NCBI RefSeq assembly: GCF_029784165.1
Contig: NC_073695.1
Coordinates: 11,383,786 to 11,447,785, forward strand
DNA: 64,000 nucleotides
Direction of reading: 5' to 3'
From: Wyeomyia smithii
Lineage: Eukaryota; Arthropoda; Insecta; Diptera; Culicidae
The notes under the pieces are model-generated. The model searched no databases, had not been told where the DNA came from, and saw nothing but the letters and a program-made list of their open reading frames with translations. Positions 35,156 to 48,300 of the stretch are shown one piece after another. A program made the position numbers and the translations under genes. Within the stretch, counting starts at the first letter, position 1; the number at the start of each line of letters is the position of its first letter.

Positions 35156-35369
35156 TTATAGGACTTTTTTGACGTTGACTAACGTCAATATCGAAGTTAG
35201 GCCCCTGAATTTGAAAATCAAGTAATTCAACCAGGGAAAACCAGAGAAAAGTGGTAAGGTTTTGAGCGCTTTTTTGCAGTCATCTATAATCATCTACTGT
35301 CGACACTAACGGATACAATCGATCTGACTTTGTTGTTATTGTTGTTGTCATTTTCTGTTTCCGATGTTT

Positions 35370-36720
35370 ATGCTGCTGCTAGAGGAAAAAACCTTGCAAA
35401 TATACATCTTTTTGTTGGTGTTAATTTTACGACAGCGGCCGGCGCCCCATCATTCTGATTCCAAAACCGCACCAGTGACATGCGGACGCTACGTGATAGC
35501 AGCTGAAAGGAGGAAATACAAAAGAGTACCATTCATCTCGTGCCGGTTTCACCCGTAATGCTGGTAGCTACTGCAAAATACTAAAATGGCTGGAATTCTG
35601 GACGGAAACCAGTAAACAAGAAATCGGCAACTGGCACCTTTTGGTGCCTCGCAGTTTCATAATAGGAGCGGTTAGTTGAATTTTATGTTTTACAATTGCT
35701 GCTGCTAGCGGAAAAAAACCTTGCAAAAATGCATGTTTGTGTTGATGTTAATTTCACGACAGCGCTAGGTGTTAGCAGCTGAAAGGAGGAAAGACAAAAT
35801 AGTACCGGTCATCTCGTGCCGGTTTCACCCGTTATGCTGGTGGCTGTTGGTAATAAATAGCTACTGCAAAATACTAAAATGGCTGGAATTCTGGACAGAC
35901 TAACCAAAAAACAACAATATAATCGACAACTGGCACCTTTTGGTGCCTCGAAATTTTGGTACAAAAGCGGTTAATTGAGTTTTCTGTTTTACCAAATGCT
36001 GCTGCTAGCGGAAAAAACCTTACAAAAATGCATGTTTGTGTTGGTGTTAATATTACGTCGCCGCCGGCGCAGCTTTCAAGAAACATTTGTCTCTACCATT
36101 CCATCATCTATGTAGCCCCTCCTTCTTTCTAATTATCTGACGAAGCCTTGGTATGAAACGTATCGTTCGAACATTTCACCCCATCAGTTTCATTACTAAA
36201 TCGTACCGGTTACATACGGACGCTAGGTGTTAGCAGCTAAACGGAGGAAAAACAAAATAGTACCGGTCATCTCTTGCTGGTTTCACCTGTCATGCTGGTG
36301 GCTGTTAGTAATAAATAGCTACTGCAAAATACTAAAATGACTGGAATTCTGGACGGACTACCAGTAAACGAGAATAATTGGCAACTGGCACCTTTTGGTG
36401 CCTCGCAGTTTTATAATAGAAGCGATTAGTTGAATTTTCTGTTTTACAAAATGCTGCTGCTAGCGGAAAAAAACCTTGCAAGAATGCATGTTTGTGTTGA
36501 TGTTAATTTCACGACAGCGCTAGGTGTTAGCAGCTGAAAGGAGGAAAGACAAAATAGTACCGGTCATCTCGTGCCGGTTCCACCAGTTATGCTGGTGGCT
36601 GTTAGTAATAAATTGCTACTGCAAAATACTAAAATGGCTGGAATTCTGGACGGACTAACCAGTAAACGAGAATAATCGGCAACTGGTACCTTTTGGTGCC
36701 TCGAAATTTTGTTACAGAAG
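35370..36720. repeat. Four-unit tandem repeat of about 300 bp
   Basis: TGCTGCTGCTAG occurs at 35370, 35699, 35999 and 36452, giving units of about 329, 300, 453 and 270 bp (the last partial). Shared blocks in order are AAAACCTTGCAA, GTGTTAGCAGCTGAAAGGAG, ACCGGTCATCTCGTGCCGGT, CTACTGCAAAATACTAAAAT, GGCTGGAATTCTGGACGG and ACTGGCACCTTTTGGTGCCT. The third unit carries about 150 extra bases (36066-36215). GGCACCTTTTGGTGCC is a perfect short palindrome in each unit. The track's small frames here are by-products of the repeat. Confidence 0.85.
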
Positions 36721-36898
36721 TTTTGTAAAAGGAGCGTTGCAATTCCCTCTACTATTTGGTTCAATGGAATATAAGAATACGGTAGTCAACGTCATGCGGT
36801 CGTGTCTTGAATACCACCCTCCTACTATTTTATATTACGTTTTGCGTGGCTTCTTCAAATGATATATAAAAACTGGTATAGCTTTAGGACCCAATTGT

Positions 36899-37692
36899 AC
36901 CACATACATAAGACACACGTAACACAGGCGATTTCTTTTTGGTACACGTTGCCCCACAGTACCCCGTACTCCGTCCTGTCCAACTACTCGACAAATAATG
37001 AACGAAATGAATTTTCTTTTTTCGGCTTTACCGAGCCTCAATGAAAATCCCATGAGGAACTGTCAAAAAGTTCTTTACAATATCAATGTAGCATTTCTCG
37101 AGTGGAAACGAGACAAATGCAGGTACACTGTTTCATAAACTATCCAAACAGTGTTATTCAGAGGGTGGCACCACATACATAAGACATACGTAACACTCAG
37201 TAAGAAATCTTCCGGAAAAGTTTGTACAAAATGAACTACTCGAATGGTACCTACCTTTGAATAAAATCACCGTTTGAGTTGTTTTTGAAGGCAGTGTACC
37301 TGCGCAGCCATGCATTTGTCTCGTTCCTACTCGAAAAATGCTGCATTGATTTTGTAAAAAACTTTTTGACAGTTCCTTATGGGATTTTCTTTGGGGCTCA
37401 AGAAAGCCGAGAAAAAGAAAATTCATTTTGTTCATTATTTGTCGAGCAGTTGAACAGGACGGGGCACGGAATACTATGGGGCAACGTGTACCAGAAAAAA
37501 ACGGCAGTATTACGTATGTCTTATGTATGTGGTGGTACCATTCCTCGAGTGGGAACGAGACAAATGCAAGTACACTGTTTCATAAACTACCCAAACAGTG
37601 TTATTCAGAGGGTGGTACCATTCGAGTAGTTCATTTTGTACCAACTTTTTGGAAGATTTCTTCCTGAGAGTTACGTATGTCTTATGTATGTG
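36899..37692. mobile_element. MITE family M, at least three copies chained and inverted
   Basis: Copy 1 (+) starts at 36899 (CACATACATAAGACACACGT) and runs to 37170. Copy 2 (-) is complete, 37171-37532, with ends CCACATACATAAGACATACG and CGTATGTCTTATGTATGTGG. Copy 3 (+, left-truncated) runs from about 37540 to 37692. Copies 1 and 2 make a large inverted repeat around ATTTGTCGAGCAGTTG and its complement. Frames seen in this region are shadows. No transposase is present. Full copy length is about 360 bp. Confidence 0.8.
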
Positions 37693-39876
37693 ATTGTACC
37701 GAATGATAAAAAATATACCAATCAGAAAGAAGTCAGTATGTGATTTTAGTTTAATTACTGTTAATGGATTTGAGTACGATGAACTATTTGAAAATGGTTT
37801 TAATGCTTTCCATGGAGTCGATGGATATTATTTCTGATAGCAGAGCAGATTAGAAATAACTGAATTTACAATGTATTTTCATCGTCATTCTCATCAGGAA
37901 CAAGAGTTGTCACCTGCTTCATAAATTCCAACTTTTTTCCAGATCACTTTTTAAAGCGGCTATTGTGTTTACAAACATGCTACCAACCCAAGAAACATTT
38001 TTTGGCTAAATAAGTGCTTTTATAATTAATCTTATTCAGCTGACGGCTGAGGTCGGATAGGTCGAATACTGTATTTCTAAGTGTTTAATCAGCTCTTAAT
38101 CAGTCGGTTTCGGAGAACTAAATCAGCTACTTTTTACATTCGGCTTCCTAAATAGCCGAACAAGGGCTTAATAAGAAATAACTCAGCCATTTAAACAACT
38201 TTTATACATGCTGTTCGATTCTGTAGAAGCGATTATTCATTCTTTGTACAACTTGTAGAAAAACTCTTTTACAGTCAACAGTGGCTGGCTTATAGTCTAA
38301 ATAAGCACCTGTATGACAATTCCATGGCTAAAATTGTACATTCTGTCTTTCTGCAAAATTGCCTTTTCAGCTTTATTACAGCTACGATAAATATAATTCA
38401 AAATATATATTCATCTTAATTAGACAACATTTTAATTGTTCAGGCGACTCGAACACATCTAAATCTTACGATGTTTTGCACTTTTATGTTTATTTTTCAT
38501 CGTTTATTTTTATATCATTGTTAGTGAAAATTACCTCTTTAGTAATCAATTACTTTACTGCCAGTCTCGAATCTCAAACTCATGCTCATGAGGTTCCTGG
38601 TAGAACGCGTTGCCGATTCGTCTCTTTTGACATACATGCATACGTATCGATTTAACCTGTGCATCTATTTCCAGTTTATTTCATAAACAACTTTACATTG
38701 GCTGTATATATACTGAATTGTAGCTGAACAAGCTCTTCAGCATTTGGAAATATTTCTCACACAAATTAAAAATCATACAAATTTGCTCTGCAATTAAGAT
38801 GACTGTAGACAACTCTACTGCAATGAAACCTATTTGTTTCTGTGCATTTACACGTGTAACAATATGCAATCATATATCACGGACTGTACGAACAATATAT
38901 TATAAAAAATAACTTGAACTGGTTACTATATGAACTTTATACAATTTCAATTGAAACTGAATGTTTAAAGGATTTAATATTGCCATTTTTATACGAATTT
39001 TGGTTATCTGGGATGTGTTAAATTCCACCGGTGGGTTGCGTCCACCATCCGCCATTACCGATCGTAGAAAACTGAATTAAAATACAAGAAAATGACGATA
39101 ACGAAACTCAATGAGCAAAATGAAGATAAGAAAGAAAAAAAGCCCTCCATTTTAATAGCGAATTCGCGTTGACGGTGTTGCTGATATTTGTTGGTTTTTG
39201 TATGCAAAAAAAGAAGGGAATATTTTTGCTTTTGTAATCAAGCACGAAAAACCCGAATTTTCATTTTTTTTCTGAATTTCAACAGCAACATCGAGCTCAA
39301 AAAGCAAAGTGACTCGAACAACACGAATTAGATGAATAATTTGCACGGATCATACGAAGAAGTATCGAAAAAATGATTTTTGCTTCCAGTTGAAAACTGT
39401 CTCCTCCCAAGGTTCCATAATATGCTCACCACCCTTCCTTATTTTCTATATCTTTTTTACTAGGTTTCATTTACCGCTATGAATACAGTGCTGCCAGGCA
39501 TAGCGTAAATTTATACGCTTTGTTGATGTGTCGAGGCGGTCTGCGAAGAGTGTCTGCAGAAATTATTAAATTATTGTTAAAATTTAAATAAAATCAGATT
39601 ATATATGCTCTCGTTAAGGTAAGCAATAATCAAGTATTAATTTAGTTCACAAAGCTGTGTCATACAACAGTAAATAACATCCGAAAAAGCGAGTTAACTT
39701 TCCACTCCTCTTTGACGTTTTCTTGTTAACTGGGTTCTGAAAAATCGATAATTAAACTTTTCGTTTCATGCCTGGCAATTTCATATTGGGTCTTTTCAGT
39801 CTGTCTTCCTAGTTCACCTTTTCTTGTCTTCGGTGTCTATTCTGCAAGCCCCGAAAGTGGCAATTGTTCAATCGGC
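37693..39876. other. Non-coding upstream region of Bre1
   Basis: AT-rich with no recognised gene. 37980-38350 has repeated TAATCAGCT/AAATAAGC-like phrases of uncertain nature. The last 150-200 bases before the Bre1 start are pyrimidine-rich and presumably hold its promoter and 5-prime UTR; no TATA box at a convincing distance was seen. Confidence 0.4.
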
Positions 39877-42800
39877 ATGTCGAAACGAACGGCGGATGAT
39901 TCCGCCGGAGGGGGTGCCACTCCCGGCAGCGGTGGCGGTGCTCCGCCGCCCATTAAGAAGGTTCACTTCGAACCGCACTTGATCGGACCGATCTCCACCC
40001 TGGAGGAAATGGACATTAAAGTGCTCCAGTTTCAGAACAAGAAACTGGCCCAACGCATCGAACAGCGGGTCCGATGCGAGGCGGAACTCCGCCAACGGAT
40101 CGAGCAGCTGGAAAAACGTCAAACACAGGACGATGCCGTGCTGAATGTGGTGAATCGATACTGGAACCAACTGAACGAGGACATCCGCGTGTTGCTGCAG
40201 CGGTTTGACGCCGAAACGGCCGACGAATCGGAGAATAAGAGTAAGTTGACTAATTGATCACTTTTCTGAACCTTGAGGTCAATGAACTTTTTTATGACAT
40301 GATTTTTTTATAATTTTAATTTTGCCTTCCCACAGACGAAAACGAAGTAACAACTTCCTTCTTGATGCAACTATCTACGTGGGACAAGGAGGAGCTGGAC
40401 GACAAGCTGGCCAACCGAGTGCAGGTGTCGAAGCGTGCGGTAGCGAAAATTGTTCAGGTATTCGACCGGCTTATGCAGCGAAACGAGAAGATTACGTTCG
40501 CCATGAAGGGCGAATCGGATGATCCGGAAGCTAACGTGCCGGACATTGATGAAACGCTGCGACAGAGCTACACTGAGGTGATGGCCGAGAATCGAAATCT
40601 GCAGACTCAGAACACGTTACTGCATGGGAAGTTTCACACCATTTCGCTGAAGATGAGTGAAATCCAGGACGTACTAAATGGGAAGGAAACGGAGTCAGCT
40701 GAGTTGAAAAATCAAATCGATGACTTGCAGTACGAGCTGGAGAAGGTTCGCTGCAGAAATGATAAGTTGGAGAATCATTTAGCGGAGGCCATTGAGAAAT
40801 TGAAAGCCTATCATCAACTGCATGGGGATATTTCCAGTTCGGACAAGGACAAGCATTCTTCGTCGACTTCCAGTAGCGCCAAAGGTAGTGTGAAAAATAT
40901 AAATTTTAGATGATTGATTTTTAAATGAAATCTTATTTTTCTAGGGGGTTCTATGACCAGCGTAGCCGCGCAGCACTTAGAGGATTTGCAGAAAGAACTC
41001 GAGGAGTACAAAGAGCTAGCCAACAATCGACTTCAGGAGCTAGACAAGATACATCTGCAGCATCGAGAGGCACTAAAAGAGGTAGAGAAATTGAAAATGG
41101 ACATCCGCCAGCTGCCGGAATCCGTAATTGTCGAAACGACAGAGTACAAATGTCTCCAGTCGCAATTCTCGGTGTTATACAATGAATCAATGCAAATCAA
41201 AACTCTTTTGGACGAAAGCCGCAACCAATTGCAGACGAGCAAGAATCAACATTTGCGGCAGATCGAGATGATGGAGAGCGAAGAGCTGATTGCTCAGAAG
41301 CGTGTCCGCAGTGACATGATTCAGATGGAGGATGTGCTGTCACAGATTCGCAAGGAGTATGAGATGTTGCGAATTGAGTTTGAACAGAACATGGCAGCAA
41401 ACGAACAGACGGCACCCATTAATCGAGAAATGCGCCATTTAATAACCTCTTTACAGAATCATAACGGTCAGTTGAAGGGCGAAGTGCAGCGTTACAAGAA
41501 AAAGTATAAGGAAGTGTCGGCTGATAATGTTAAACTCAGGAAAGAGCTCGAGGATGTGACACTGAAATTGACAACTTTGCAGGAGCAACAACAAGCGGAT
41601 TTAAAGAAGGAAAACGAGCAAGCTGCTGCGGCTGCCGGTGTCAAAGAGGAGCCCGGAGCGTGTGATGGGTTAGGCTTGGTGAAAGATGAAAATCCCGATG
41701 ATCCCGGTATGGGGGCGATCAAATCAGAATCCGGCGAAGAAGGGGATGGTAACGACCCGAATGGTGTTAAAAAAGAGGAAATTGGTCCAGATGGGAAGCC
41801 GATTAAATCGGAAGCACCGGGAACACCGAAAGGCGACAAGGACCAGCGTGCCAAATGTGCGGAGTCTGATTTGGTGCGAGATCTGCGAAATCAAATCAAA
41901 AAAGCTTTGAACGATCAGAAAGAGATGAAGCTGCTGTTGGACATGTACAAAGGGGTCTCGAAAGAGCAACGAGATAAAGTCCAGCTGATGGCTTCGGAGA
42001 AGAAAAAATGCGCAGAAATAGACGATTTGAAGAATCAAATGAAAAAGTTGCAGGAGAGCAAGCGCGAAGATCGGAAAAAGCTAGCGGACGAAGAAGCACT
42101 TAGGAAAATTAAGCAGCTTGAAGAGCAAAAGTACGAACTTCAGAAGCAGGTTCAAAATCAAAAGCAGCCCGACAGCGCGTGGAGCGGCGGCTACAGGCCG
42201 TTCGTAGGATCCCATGTAGTACAGAAGCCCCGAAACAGCACAAAATCTAACCACGCAATAATCGGAGTCCCTTTTTTTCGTTTTTAGGAAGAGGAGGCTC
42301 TGCTGAACGAGATGGAGGTGACCGGACAGGCTTTCGAAGACATGCAGGAACAGAACTCCCGGTTGATTCAGCAGCTGAGGGAGAAGGACGATGCCAACTT
42401 CAAACTGATGTCGGATCGGATCAAGGCGAACCAGATGCACAAATTACTGCGAGAGGAGAAGCAGGTGCTGGAAGATCAGGTGAGTGAGGGATCAAGCTTG
42501 ACGGATTCGAGGGTTTTTATATTATTTGTTTCTTTTCAGGTGACAACGCGCGACAGTCAGATTGAAGCGATGCACGTGGTTTTGCGTAAACTGGAAGAAA
42601 AGGAACGCATTCTGCAGAACACGGTGACCACGATCGAGAAAGAACTGGTTGCGCGTCAACAGGCAATGGAAATGCACAAACGCAAAGCCATCGAATCCGC
42701 CCAGTCGGCGGCAGATTTGAAGCTTCATCTCGAGAAATATCACGCCCAAATGAAGGAAGCCCAACAGGTGGTGGCGGAGAAGACCAGCTCACTGGAGGCG

Positions 42801-43112
42801 GAAGCCTACAAAACCAAACGGCTGCAGGAAGAGTTAGCGCAGTTCAAGCGCAAGGCCGAACGCATGAAGAAGATGGAAATGTCCGGAACTACGATCGACG
42901 AGGTCATGCTGGAGGAAATCCGCGAGTACAAGGAAACGCTGACCTGTCCGTCGTGCAAAGTCAAACGCAAGGATGCCGTGCTATCCAAATGTTTCCACGT
43001 GTTCTGCTACGATTGCCTGCGCACCCGCTACGAGACGCGCCAGCGCAAGTGTCCCAAGTGCAATTGTGCCTTCGGGGCCAACGACTATCATCGGCTGTAT
43101 TTGTCCACGTAA
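39877..43112 (+). CDS. Bre1: E3 ubiquitin-protein ligase Bre1 (RNF20/40 orthologue)
   Basis: Five coding exons join cleanly at GT/AG sites: 39877-40240, 40336-40884, 40945-42215, 42288-42479 and 42540-43112, giving 982 aa (human RNF20 is 975). Bre1 with the E2 Rad6 monoubiquitinates histone H2B in the nucleus, which promotes H3K4 methylation and transcription elongation. The protein is mostly coiled coil, starts MSKRTADDSAGG, contains RPFVGSH then EEEALLNEMEVTGQAFEDMQ, and ends in a C3HC4 RING at residues 928-966 (CPSCKVKRKDAVLSKC, CFHVFCYDC, CPKC). Residues of about 537-597 form an acidic linker with five psi-K-x-E motifs. The start follows ATCGGC and matches the family N terminus. A candidate AATAAA is at 43948-43953. 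All introns are short (60-95 nt). Confidence 0.96.
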
Positions 43113-43972
43113 GAAAAAAACAAGGTCGATCACATACCTACCAGCTTTTTCGACATACTTATAATTTATGGATCCGTTAGAGATTTTAGGTTTTTGTTTA
43201 CTTTTCAAGTACATCATGTTTCCCATTTTGGAATAGTTTCTCCACTAGAGTTTTGCTTTGAATTGATTCATCGAAATGTGTAATGAAAATTGTCGCCCTT
43301 ATTATTGACGATGAAAATATTATCTCTTTTCTGAGGTACTTTCTTTTTTAAATTTTTTATTCAAACTCTGCCTCGGTTTTCGCATTGAAGTTTGCAAAAA
43401 CTGGAACACACTTGAACTACGTTTTTGTAGTTGTGACCGATGTTATTAAGCTTTTTATATCATCCGTTTTTAGAGATATTGTATGGTGCTTTGCTGAGAG
43501 TCATTTCGAGTTAGTGTTTTATTGTTCCACAGAATGTATTTCCATTTCATTTAAATCCGTTAGTTTAGAGACATTTCCACCTACAAAACAATCGTTTACC
43601 TTCCTGTAGTATCAATGATTTAAGGCATAGTTTTTCTCAGATAACTCTCAGCAATGTAACGTACAGTCGTAAGTGATAGCCCAACTAATTCAAGCCTAGT
43701 GTAATTTAGGAACCTTATAAAAATTTCCTAAATGCAACAAATGTAATCGATACGGAACCATCTATTCACAAAATTGAGAAGAAAATTCGACACGCAAGCA
43801 TTAAATTACTCGAGCTCATTAGGCTGCTGAAACTGTTTATGTTTTATGTGAAAGTCTAAGCATTGACTTTTCCAAAACTCAATAGATAAATTAATCCATA
43901 AAACGAAAGACTGTCGGTTGCAGAAACGCTCGCTTTCTTAATTCACAAATAAAAAGAAACTCCACACACTAC
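43113..43972. other. Shared 3-prime space between convergent Bre1 and tektin
   Basis: 860 bp between the two stop codons, AT-rich, no gene. Poly-A signals are present for both strands: AATAAA at 43948 (+) for Bre1, and TTTATT at 43518 and 43356 (AATAAA on -) for tektin. If these are used, the two 3-prime UTRs overlap by several hundred bases. Confidence 0.5.
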
Positions 43973-45324
43973 TTAGAAATTTTGAAAATTCAAACTCTCC
44001 CTCAGTGTCATGCAATCCGCTTCGTCTATTTTGAGTGACGACGTTTTCAGATTGATCTCCTCCTCCTGCATTACCTGGGTGTTCAGTAGATATCTGAGTG
44101 TTGCTCTGGTCTGCACCAGCATCTGATCGAGTTTCGCAATGGTCTCCCGTAGTGAGGCCATTTCCTTTTTCAAGCTATTGTAGACGTTATCCTTGCACAG
44201 CTCAAAGCCGGGTCTGTGCGCCCGATTCGCCATCCGCACCTGGGCCAGCGCAACGTAGCCTTCCTTCTCGGCGATTTCCTTCTCCAGCTTGGTAACATTA
44301 CGCGTCAGTTCGTTCACCTGGTGAACCGTTGCCTTGTGAATGTTCTCCAGCTTTATTTTTGTATAGCGCATCTCGGAGATCCGCTTTGCGAAGGACGCAT
44401 TCGTACGTTCCACCTGCTGGCGGATATCTTCGACCGCTTGCTTCAGCAGCTGGTCAATGTAGGATCGCATAGTTTGGGCAGAGTTGATCTCTTTGGCTGT
44501 GTTAGCGATGTTGGAGTTGGTAACCGCGATCCACTCTGGATCGGTGTTGTTGCTGAAAGAAGGCATCCAACTGTGAAGAGGCGAATATTTGTTAATGCTT
44601 CACTTACTATGGGTCCAGGGGAACCGTTCCGTCGTACACGTGCATTCCCAGTTGGTTGTGACGTAGTTCGATGTTTTTTTCGTCGATTTGAATAGATTTT
44701 TCCTTATTGGACAGGTCTCTATCCAGTAAATAGATCGTAGCTCGCAATCGTCTAAGCTGTTCAACGCTCTCGTTCATCACCCTGTCGAGTATTTCTATCA
44801 CCCCGTTTATGACATCCATCTCCTTCCGTAATTCTTTATCAACATCATCCAGCACCAAGTCAACACCCTGGCGCATTTCTCGCATTATAATACACTTCTG
44901 GGTCAGTGGCAGTGCAATTTCGCGCAGTGTATTGATGGCATCGATCGTACGCCGCTTGTAAACCTTCAGGGCTTCCTCCTCAACGTGAGCATCCTTCTTC
45001 TGCTTTTTCAGCTCATCGAGTCGAAACTTGATATCGTCGATTCGTTCCTTCAGTCGGAAGTCCGATTCGTTTTTGTTCAGCTCCGTCGTAAATTTGGTTT
45101 CATCAATTAGCCGTTCGCTTTCGCTGGGAATTTACACTTTAAAATAGGTTTTGAACTAGGTATGCTACAAACACTCACCAGATAATCCGTTCAGCCAACG
45201 TTTGCTGGTTCAGTGAAAAGTTGCTATTGGTGTGATTATTCAGATCCCAATCACGTGGTGTGTATTTGGGACGTGTCGGTGGCATTATAACCAAATTTTG
45301 GTCAACCAGATTGTTGCGAGACAT
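43973..45324 (-). CDS. Tektin family protein
   Basis: Three exons on the minus strand, 45324-45179, 45123-44608 and 44570-43973, join in frame to 419 aa, the usual tektin size (400-450). Tektins are coiled-coil filament proteins bound to doublet microtubules of cilia and sperm flagella; in insects they are expected mainly in testis and ciliated sensory neurons. The signature nonapeptide appears as RPGFELCKD at residues 340-348 (family consensus RPNVELCRD). Other family features are the N-terminal RDWDLNN, heptad-rich helices throughout, and ERLIDET after the first intron. Introns have GTGAGT/CCCAG (55 nt) and GTAAGT/CACAG (37 nt) ends. The 37-nt intron is needed because reading through gives an immediate TAG. 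Which tektin paralogue it is cannot be decided here. Confidence 0.92.
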
Positions 45325-48300
45325 AATTGATGGGATTTTTTTTACCGGAATATTCTAAACGACTGTAATTATGAAAACTTCTCAACACTGCACCAGTTAA
45401 TCGATATAAACAAACTAGGCTAGTGCCGAAGCGGTTGCCATGGCAAAACAGCTAGGTATAGAATTGTTCACGCTTACGCAGCACGGTTGTTTTACTTATA
45501 CGGCCTACTGTTTCGCACTTCATCACTCAAAGACGAGAGAGGGGTTTTGAGAACTCTAGAACTAAGAATATTCTTAAAGCTTATTCTGAGAATTTCATGC
45601 ATGTCATCCAATATGGCAGCTGAGGCCAAAATCGAAAACACTGAGCCATTGTCAAATTTCAAATCTTCAAGCGCTGTATAAGTTCTTTACTCATATATCA
45701 TTACATCTGTTCTTCATCGTTCTGTTTTGTTGTCTTCTTGCATTTTGTTTTTTATTTGATTAGTTTGCACTAAAACCTTGACTTCGTTCAATTTCATTTC
45801 ATTTTTCATGCTACATACAAGGTAAGACAGATAATAAAAAATATTTTAAAATAGATAAACTATATCAGAAATTAAAGTCATCATTCTAGAGGCTTAGTGC
45901 TTAGTTTCTTTTTCCTACCCTCCATTAAATCTGCTTGTGGATTACACAATTATGTTATCTAGGCGGCGGCACGTGTTGACTTCCTGGTTCAGATGTGGAT
46001 TGAACACAAATATCCAGCCAACATCAGTAATTTAGTCAACCTTATCTGAATTTTATCTCATCTTGCTCTACGTTCTCATTGAAAAAAACTTCAGAGTTAC
46101 AGGAACTAACTCCATTCCGCCGAATATCGATGATGAGCTTCATCTATTAATCTAACTACACAGTGGCAAAATTAGAACAAAATTGATTGAGCAAAATAAA
46201 GAGTTTTCAGTAAGATAAAGGATAAAAAAGCACAGAAAAATAATGGGAAGGTGTGACTTATATGGTACCGTTTGACTATCCACAGTTAGTTTACCATTTT
46301 ATTTTCCCTAAAGCTGATCTATTATACAAACAAAATCACCACCCAGCGCGTTGTGTTTCTTTCGGTATTTCGTTTCATCGTGGTTTTTTTCCTTACAGCC
46401 TAAAGGTTGAGAGTTACTTTAAAATCAGTCAAATAAGTTTGTTCTCTTTGATCCAGACTATTGCATTTTCAATTGTTATCGGCTATTGTACACTATGATT
46501 ATTTTCCTCAATTATCTAAGCTCAGAACATAATCTTTAAAAATTAAGACTTGTTTCAATTGTCTATTGGTAAATGGTTACGTTAAAATTAGGTTAATTCT
46601 TGTTTCACTATATTTGTGTGAGGGGGGTAGTATAAATGTAATTATTTATGGTCTATTTTGAAAAAAAAAATTAAACTATTGGTCATTTCACACTCTTGTT
46701 TGCTCTTTCTCTGCTCCGAGTACCGCATCTTTCCCGTTGTGGTTCATCTCATCATTGTCGAACTAGCGTGTGTATGTGTGTTTGTTTTAAATTACTATTA
46801 CTTTCACTTTTTGGAGGGATATTTGGCTAAAGAAGGTTACATTGCTAGGCTTCATAACTATACAAACTCGCCACTGCATTTTTCTATTGATTTCCATTTC
46901 AGATGGTGGTGGTTTGCGATTGCTACAATACTACAGCTTAAATAAACAAAATAAATCCTTCTCTTAGTCACAATTTCTTCTGTTACATTTGTTCTAAAGA
47001 AAACTAAAAAAGAAAAAAAAAACAAATCCTAATCGTGCCATTTTTAATAGGTGACCTTTTATGCTTGTATTTGATTTTGATGAGTTTCTTTAAACAGTTT
47101 TTATTTAGTTTATGCTACATTTTTCCACCTTCTCAATTGTATAGTATAATAATTAGATTAGCCAACGTTCTGTTCTGCTGCTACTCACCGACTGGCGGTG
47201 CGTGTCTATTATTGAGGAACTTAAGTTTTTTAGATGTAGTTTTTTTGTTATCTCCACCCTTACAGGAACGATCGGCCGAACGTTTCTTATATTTTTATAA
47301 ATAAATGTGTTACTAGAAAAAACAATTGATAGAAAAAAAAAAACACAAAAAAGAATGTTTCACTTGACAGTGTTGTTTGCTTTGCATGATTTTTCCATTT
47401 TTAAGTTAAATTGTCTTACGTCCCTCTTTTAACTCTGCAACAGTATCTCTGCAAAAACATACATGTGTATTTTTCTTTCTTCCGGTACTAACAATTTCAT
47501 ACACGTTGATTTCTGAACCGTTCTTTTAGAAGAGTTGATTATCAAACTGGAAATAAGTCATACTTCGTGAGTTGTCAAGTATTAATACAGGTTAAGGAGA
47601 CACAATTTCTATTACAACGTGTTTTACTTGATGCCTTCGAAAATTACCAAACTTAGATCAAATATCAAAACTGAAAATTTAACAACAATTTTATTTGCAC
47701 TTCTTTACTATGCAGCTGCTGAAGGGGAGGGATTAACCTACTCCAACATACTATCCAAGTGTTTTCATGCGTATATTTGAATTGCCGAACAAGTTTCTCT
47801 CTGTGCTGTGCTCGCCCTCTACTTTTCTTTTGGTGTGTGTGTATGTGTGGTTGTGTGCATCACTTTCAATAATGGTCAATCACGTAAAATATTGCCTATC
47901 CACGTCTCTCTCCTGCATATGTTACTAGTCGTCTCCCGCTTATCGTATGCCGACATGTGTGTGCCAATGCCAATCGCGTTCACCCAGGATCAAAAGCGAA
48001 CATAAAAAAAAAACAACTCCGGAATTGGTTGGTATTTGTCAAAGGATGTTCTTCTGTAGACCCTCTGCCAGCTCTTGCAGAAATGCATCACACTTTTTGA
48101 TGTTGATGCCGTACAAAATATATTGCCTGCTTGCGTTGATTTGGGAAAAAATTAAACTAGTGGTATTTTGTTAGATTATAAACCTCCTAAAATTGTTGTA
48201 TTCCATCCTAGGCCTGAAATTAGAGACAAAAAAAGTTTGATTTCAGATACTGTTTATAAACAAAATTTATAAAAAAAAATAAAGAAATTAAAACGCATTC

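Noticed and set aside
35370..36720. CRISPR-like array
   Set aside because: Units are about 300 bp and repeated throughout, not short repeats with unique spacers, and the genome is eukaryotic.
36835..37667. Several frames of 60-116 codons on both strands
   Set aside because: They fall in chained MITE copies and recur because the repeat recurs.
41492..42440. Minus-strand frames of 119-120 codons within Bre1
   Set aside because: They are antisense shadows of well-supported Bre1 exons.
44216..44695. Plus-strand 159-codon frame
   Set aside because: Antisense to tektin exons 2 and 3 and crosses their intron.
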